Made by a program: the position numbers and the translations under genes
NCBI GenBank assembly: GCA_050186955.1
Contig: JBFWXZ010000124.1
Coordinates: 1 to 9,909, forward strand
Direction: 5' to 3'
DNA length: 9,909 nucleotides
Source of the DNA: JACKJP01 sp050186955
Lineage (GTDB): Bacteria > Pseudomonadota > Alphaproteobacteria > Rhizobiales > Tepidamorphaceae
Shown: one piece after another, positions 6,058 to 9,909 of the stretch
Layout of the letters: each line of letters begins with the position of its first letter
Position numbering within the stretch: position 1 is the stretch's first letter
The notes under the pieces: generated by a model
Told to the model about the DNA's origin: nothing
Seen by the model: the letters and a program-made list of their open reading frames with translations, nothing else
The model's database searches: none

Positions 6058-8831
6058 ACGCCCTCGCCGGCCTCGTCTTCGCCCAGCCGATGATGCTGGC
6101 CGCCCTCGTCGCCCTGCCGGCGATATAGCTGCTGCTGCGCTACACCCCGCCGCGCCCGCATCGCGAGACCTTCCCGCCGACCCGCATCCTGCGCGAGCTG
6201 CGGCCTGCCGAGGAGACGCGCGCGACCAGCCCGTGGTGGCTCACCGCGCTGCGCATGACCATCGCCGCGCTGCTCATCCTCGCCATCGCGCGCCCCGCCA
6301 TCGATCCGGCGCCGCCGCAACTGGCCGGCGCCGGCCCGCTGCTCCTCGTCGTCGACAACGGCTGGGCCTCGGCGCCCGGCTGGGAGCGCACCTCGCATGT
6401 CGCCGGCACGCTGATCGCCGAGGCCGACGCCACCGGCCGCCAGGTCTCGGCGGTGGAGACCGCGAGGCCCGCCGCCGCGCCACCGCCCGGCAGCGCCGCC
6501 GACGCCCGCAGCCAGTTCGCCGGCATCCGGCCGGCGAGCCACGCGCCCGACCGCATGGGCCTCCTCGAGCGCCTCAAGGCGCTCGACCCAGCGCAGCGCC
6601 CCGGCGAAATCGTCTGGCTCTCCGACGGCCTCGACCACGGCGACGGCGAGGCGTTCTCCGACGCGCTGCATCTCGCCTTCCCCGACGCCCGCATCCTGCG
6701 GCTCGAGCCCGAGCCCGGCCAGCTTCCCCGTGCGATCGCCGGCATCGCCGCTTCCGGCGCCTCCATCGAGACCTCGGTGATGCGCGCCGCCGGCGGACCC
6801 GCCGCGACCCTCACCGTCGAGGCGCGCGACCGCAAGGGCCGCCTCGTCTCCTCCGCCGACGCCGCCTTCACCTCCGGCGAGCGCGCCGCGCCGGTCGCCT
6901 TCGAGCTTCCCGTCGAGCTCCGCAACGAGGTCGCCCGCGTCGAGATCGCCGGCGAGCGCCACGCCGGCGCGGTACGGCTGATGGACGACCGCTTCCGCCG
7001 CCGCTCGGTCGGCCTCGTCTCCGGCGCCAGCCGCGAGAACGCCCAGCCGCTGCTCGATCCGCTGCACTACATCGCCAAGGCGCTCGTCACCACCGCCGAC
7101 CTGCGCATCCCGCGCGGCGCCGACACCGCCCGCCAGATCGACGAGCTGATCGAGACCCGCACCAACGTCATCGTGCTCGCCGACATCGGCACCATCGCCC
7201 CGCAGACGCTCGAGCGCCTCGGCGAATGGGTGCGCTCGGGCGGCGTGCTGGTGCGCTTCGCCGGCCCGCGCCTCGCCGACGCCACCGACGAGCTGCTGCC
7301 GGTCCGCCTGCGCCCGGGCGAGCGCAGCCTCGGCGGCGTGCTCTCCTGGGGCGAGCCGCAGGGCGTCGGCGGCACCCGCGCCGAATCGCCGCTCGGCCAC
7401 GCCGCCATCCCGCGCGACGTCAAGGTGACGCGGCAGATCCTCGCCGAGCCGGCCGCCGGCCTCGCCGAGAAGACCTGGGCGTGGCTGGAGGACGGCACCC
7501 CACTCGTCACCGGCGCCCGCGACGAGCAGGGCTATCTGGTGCTGTTCCACGTCACCGCCGACGCCCGCTGGTCCAACCTGCCGCTCACCGGCCTGTTCAC
7601 CGAGATGCTCCAGCGCATCGTCGGCCTCGGCCTGACCGGCGGCGAATCGGCCGCCGCCGGCGACACAGAGACCCCGGCGCTGCGCCCGCTGCGGCTGCTC
7701 GACGCCAACGGCGTGCTGGTCGACGCCGCCGGCGACGCCACCCCGCTGCCGCCCGAGGCGCCGGCGCGCGGCGACGCCGAGCACCCGCCCGGCCTCTACG
7801 GCAACGAGGATTCCTGGCGCGCCCTCAACGCGCTGGCCGACGACGAGGCGCTGACCGCGCTTGCCGCGCCGCGCGCCGACGGCGCCGCGCTCTATCCCGG
7901 CGAGCGCGCCATCGACCTCGCGCCATGGGCCTTCCTCGCCGCCCTCGTCCTGCTCGCCGCCGACACCGCCGCCGTGCTGCTGCTCGGCGGATTGAGGCCG
8001 CTGCGCCGCCGCATGGCCGCCGCCTCGCTGCTGCTCGCCGCGGCGCTGCTGCCGCCGCCGGCATCCGCCCAGGCGCCGGCCGCCGACGCCTTCGCGCTGC
8101 AGGCGGTGTCGCAGTCGCGGCTCGCCTATGTCGTCACCGGCAACGCGGCGGTCGACCGCGTCAGCGAGGCGGGCCTGCGCGGCCTCGGCGAGGTGCTGAA
8201 GCGGCGCACCGCCTTCGAGCCGGGACCGCCCATCGGCATCGACCCGGCGCGCGACGAGATGGCCTTCTTCGCCCTCGTCTACTGGCCCATCGACCCTTCC
8301 GCGCCGCCGGTCGACCCGGAGGCGATCCGCCGCATCGACGCCTTCATGAAGCAGGGCGGCACCGTCCTCTTCGACACCCGCGACCAGCTCGACGCCGCCT
8401 ATGCGCGCGGCCAGGGCGCCGGCAGCCGCAAGCTCTCCGGCCTGCTCGCCGGGCTCGACCTGCCCGAGCTCGAGCCGGTGCCGCTCGACCACGTGCTGAC
8501 CAAGAGCTTCTACCTGATCCAGGATTTCCCCGGCCGCTACGCCGGCTCGCCCTTCTGGGTCGAGCGGCTGAGCCGCGATCCCGAGCGCAGCGACCGCCCC
8601 GCGCGCGGCGGCGACGGCGTCTCGCCGCTGCTGATCACCGGCAACGACCTCGCCGCCGCCTGGGCGATCGACGACGCCGGCCAGCCGCTCTTCGCGGTGA
8701 CGCCGGGCGGCGAGCGCCAGCGCGAGATGAGCTACCGCGCCGGCGTCAACATCGTCATGTACACCCTCACCGGCAACTACAAGGCGGACCAGGTCCACAT
8801 CCCCGCCCTGCTCGAACGGCTCGGACAGTAG
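6054..8831 (+). pseudogene. DUF4159 domain membrane protein (BatA-like N-terminus), interrupted by an amber codon at codon 25
   Basis: From ATG 6054, overlapping the DUF58 stop as ATGA, the frame would encode 925 aa but codon 25 is TAG (6126-6128). The flanking residues, LPAI-stop-LLLRYTPPRPHRETFPPTR, match relatives that read L-P-x-[IL]-W, so one G-to-A change from TGG explains it. The other codons are open to TAG 8829. Predicted parts, numbered from 6054: membrane helix 1 (about 10-28, broken), helix 2 after SPWWLTALR (61-79), a VWA-like region with a degenerate metal site (D101-N-G-W-A) and VWLSDGLDHGD (187-197), hydrophobic segments at 625-647 and 654-672, and the C-terminal DUF4159 domain (about 680-925, starting near SRLAYV, with KQGGTVLFDTRD). 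The intact remainder from ATG 6255 (858 aa) lacks helix 1 and has no visible ribosome site. A sequencing error would make the gene functional. Confidence 0.85.
6126..6128 (+). other. In-frame TAG replacing an expected tryptophan codon
   Basis: The local reading is CCG GCG ATA TAG CTG CTG CTG CGC (P-A-I-stop-L-L-L-R). In the Nudix gene of this window an Ile-Trp pair is written ATA TGG, so ATA TGG to ATA TAG is a natural single change. TAG is the ordinary stop of cca, the Nudix, MoxR and DUF4159 genes here, so codon reassignment is unlikely. Confidence 0.9.
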
Positions 8832-8835
8832 GCGC

Positions 8836-9909
8836 ATGGATTATTCGGTCACCTTCGCGCCGCTGCTTCCCGACTGGCTGCTCTACGCCGCCGCCGGCCT
8901 CGCCCTCGTCGCCGCCCTCGCCATGCTGTTCGGCCGCGGCCCGGCGCCGCTGCTGCGCATCGCGACCCTGGCGCTGGTCGTCGCCGCCCTCGCCAACCCG
9001 GTGCTCAGGCAGGAGGAGCGCGATCCCCTGCCCGGCGTCGCTGTCATCGTCTCCGACGGCAGCGCCAGCCAGCGCATCGACAACCGCGATGCGGCCACCG
9101 AGGCGACCGCGCAGGCGCTCTACCAGCGCCTCGCCGGCGAGCCGGGCCTCGAAGTCCGCCGCGTCACCACCACCGACACCGCCGACGGGACCGAGCTGTT
9201 CTCCAGCCTCGAGCGGGCGCTCGCCGACGTGCCCGCCGACCGCATCGCCGGCGTCTTCCTGATCACCGACGGCCAGGTCCACGACGCCGCCGAGCGCGGC
9301 GGCCGCCTCGGCTTCTCGGCCCCCGTCCACACCCTGCTGACCGGCCGCGACAACGAGACAGACCGCCGCATCATCGTCCAGGCGAAGCCGCGCTTCGGCA
9401 TCGTCAACGCCGAGCAGCCGATCACCTTCCGCGTCGAGGATCTCGGCACGAGGGCGACCGGCCCGCTGCGCGTCGCCGTCACCATCAGCCGCGACGGCGA
9501 GGTGCTGTCGACAAAGCTCGTCACCGTCGGCGACAACGTCACCGTGCCGGTGCTGATCGCCCATGGCGGGCGCAACCTGTTCGAGATCGCCGTCGAGCCG
9601 CTGGAGGGCGAGCTGACCGAGGTCAACAACCGCGCGGTCATCGAGACCGACGGCATCCGCGAGAACCTGCGCGTGCTGTTGGTCTCCGGCGAGCCGCATG
9701 CCGGCGAGCGGACCTGGCGCAACACGCTGAAGTCCGACGCCGCCGTCGACCTGGTGCACTTCACCATCCTGCGCCCGCCCGACAAGCAGGACGGCACGCC
9801 GATCTCGGAACTGGCGCTCATCGCCTTCCCGACCCGCGAGCTGTTCTCCGAGAAGATCGACGATTTCGACCTGATCATCTTCGACCGCTACGCGCGGCTT
9901 GGCGTGCTG
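8836..9909 (+). CDS. Membrane-anchored VWA-type protein of the MoxR operon, 3' end outside window
   Basis: Fourth gene of the operon, starting 4 bases after the DUF4159 gene stop; 358 codons are visible and the frame is open to the window edge. Two N-terminal membrane helices are seen (about residues 14-32 and 39-54). The next domain is VWA-like, with an intact DxSxS metal motif at D74-G-S-A-S78 (VIVSDGSASQR) and a second strand-loop GVFLITDGQVHD. A beta-rich region follows (PRFGIVNAEQPITFRVEDLG; GRNLFEIAVEPLEGELTEVN). The visible end, LRVLLVSGEPHAGERTWRN to FDLIIFDRY, looks like the start of a glutamine-amidotransferase-like fold as in relatives of roughly 690 aa; that length is from memory. 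The globular part probably faces the periplasm (inference). Likely role is envelope maintenance together with the MoxR ATPase and the DUF58 and DUF4159 proteins. Biochemical activity is unknown. Confidence 0.88.
   Translation, partial: MDYSVTFAPLLPDWLLYAAAGLALVAALAMLFGRGPAPLLRIATLALVVAALANPVLRQEERDPLPGVAVIVSDGSASQRIDNRDAATEATAQALYQRLAGEPGLEVRRVTTTDTADGTELFSSLERALADVPADRIAGVFLITDGQVHDAAERGGRLGFSAPVHTLLTGRDNETDRRIIVQAKPRFGIVNAEQPITFRVEDLGTRATGPLRVAVTISRDGEVLSTKLVTVGDNVTVPVLIAHGGRNLFEIAVEPLEGELTEVNNRAVIETDGIRENLRVLLVSGEPHAGERTWRNTLKSDAAVDLVHFTILRPPDKQDGTPISELALIAFPTRELFSEKIDDFDLIIFDRYARLGVL

Noticed and set aside
6126..6128. TAG read as an amino acid (recoding or pyrrolysine)
   Set aside because: TAG is the normal stop of four genes in the window, and there is no sign of recoding machinery. 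A point mutation or sequence error is simpler.
5973..8837. A 954-codon open frame on the minus strand opposite the DUF4159 gene
   Set aside because: The product is a low-complexity run of Gly, Ala, Arg, Asp and Glu with no recognisable domain. It is the usual antisense shadow of a GC-rich gene.
6233..9262. A 1009-codon plus-strand frame spanning two genes
   Set aside because: It is extremely Arg/Pro/Ala-rich and out of frame with the recognisable DUF4159 and VWA proteins, so it is a frame shadow.

Overview
The window is GC-rich, densely packed chromosomal DNA of an alphaproteobacterium, most likely of the Hyphomicrobiales/Rhizobiales. The evidence is the codon usage (third positions mostly G or C), the family-level look of the proteins, and two gene blocks typical of that group: DUF1285-Nudix-DUF6111-cca, divergent from a MoxR-DUF58-DUF4159-VWA block.

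Layout: (1) 1-891 (+) is hemF, aerobic coproporphyrinogen III oxidase, cut at its 5' end by the window edge. (2) 905-3671 (-) is a tight four-gene operon read right to left: DUF1285 protein, Nudix hydrolase of the CoA-diphosphatase type, small two-helix membrane protein (DUF6111), and CCA-adding tRNA nucleotidyltransferase. Two junctions are 4-base start/stop overlaps. hemF and cca converge with 13 bases between their stops. (3) 3672-4090 is the only real intergenic region. Most of it (3738-4005) is a 268-bp MITE-like element with near-perfect terminal inverted repeats, and nested inverted repeats inside it account for much of the rest. (4) 4091 to the window end (+) is a MoxR-type operon: AAA+ ATPase, DUF58 protein with an intact MIDAS motif, a large membrane protein ending in a DUF4159 domain, and a second membrane-anchored VWA-type protein cut by the right edge. 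As I recall, the equivalent four-gene operon in Rhizobium leguminosarum (RL3499-RL3502) is needed for normal envelope integrity and cell shape.

Two things stand out. First, the DUF4159 gene carries an in-frame amber codon (TAG, 6126-6128) at codon 25, where relatives have tryptophan. The other 900 codons are open and family-like, so this is either a recent point mutation that disables the third gene of the envelope operon or a sequence error. Second, the palindromic element has inserted exactly between the two divergent operons and separates their control regions. I see no phage, CRISPR, RNA gene, transposase or defence genes.
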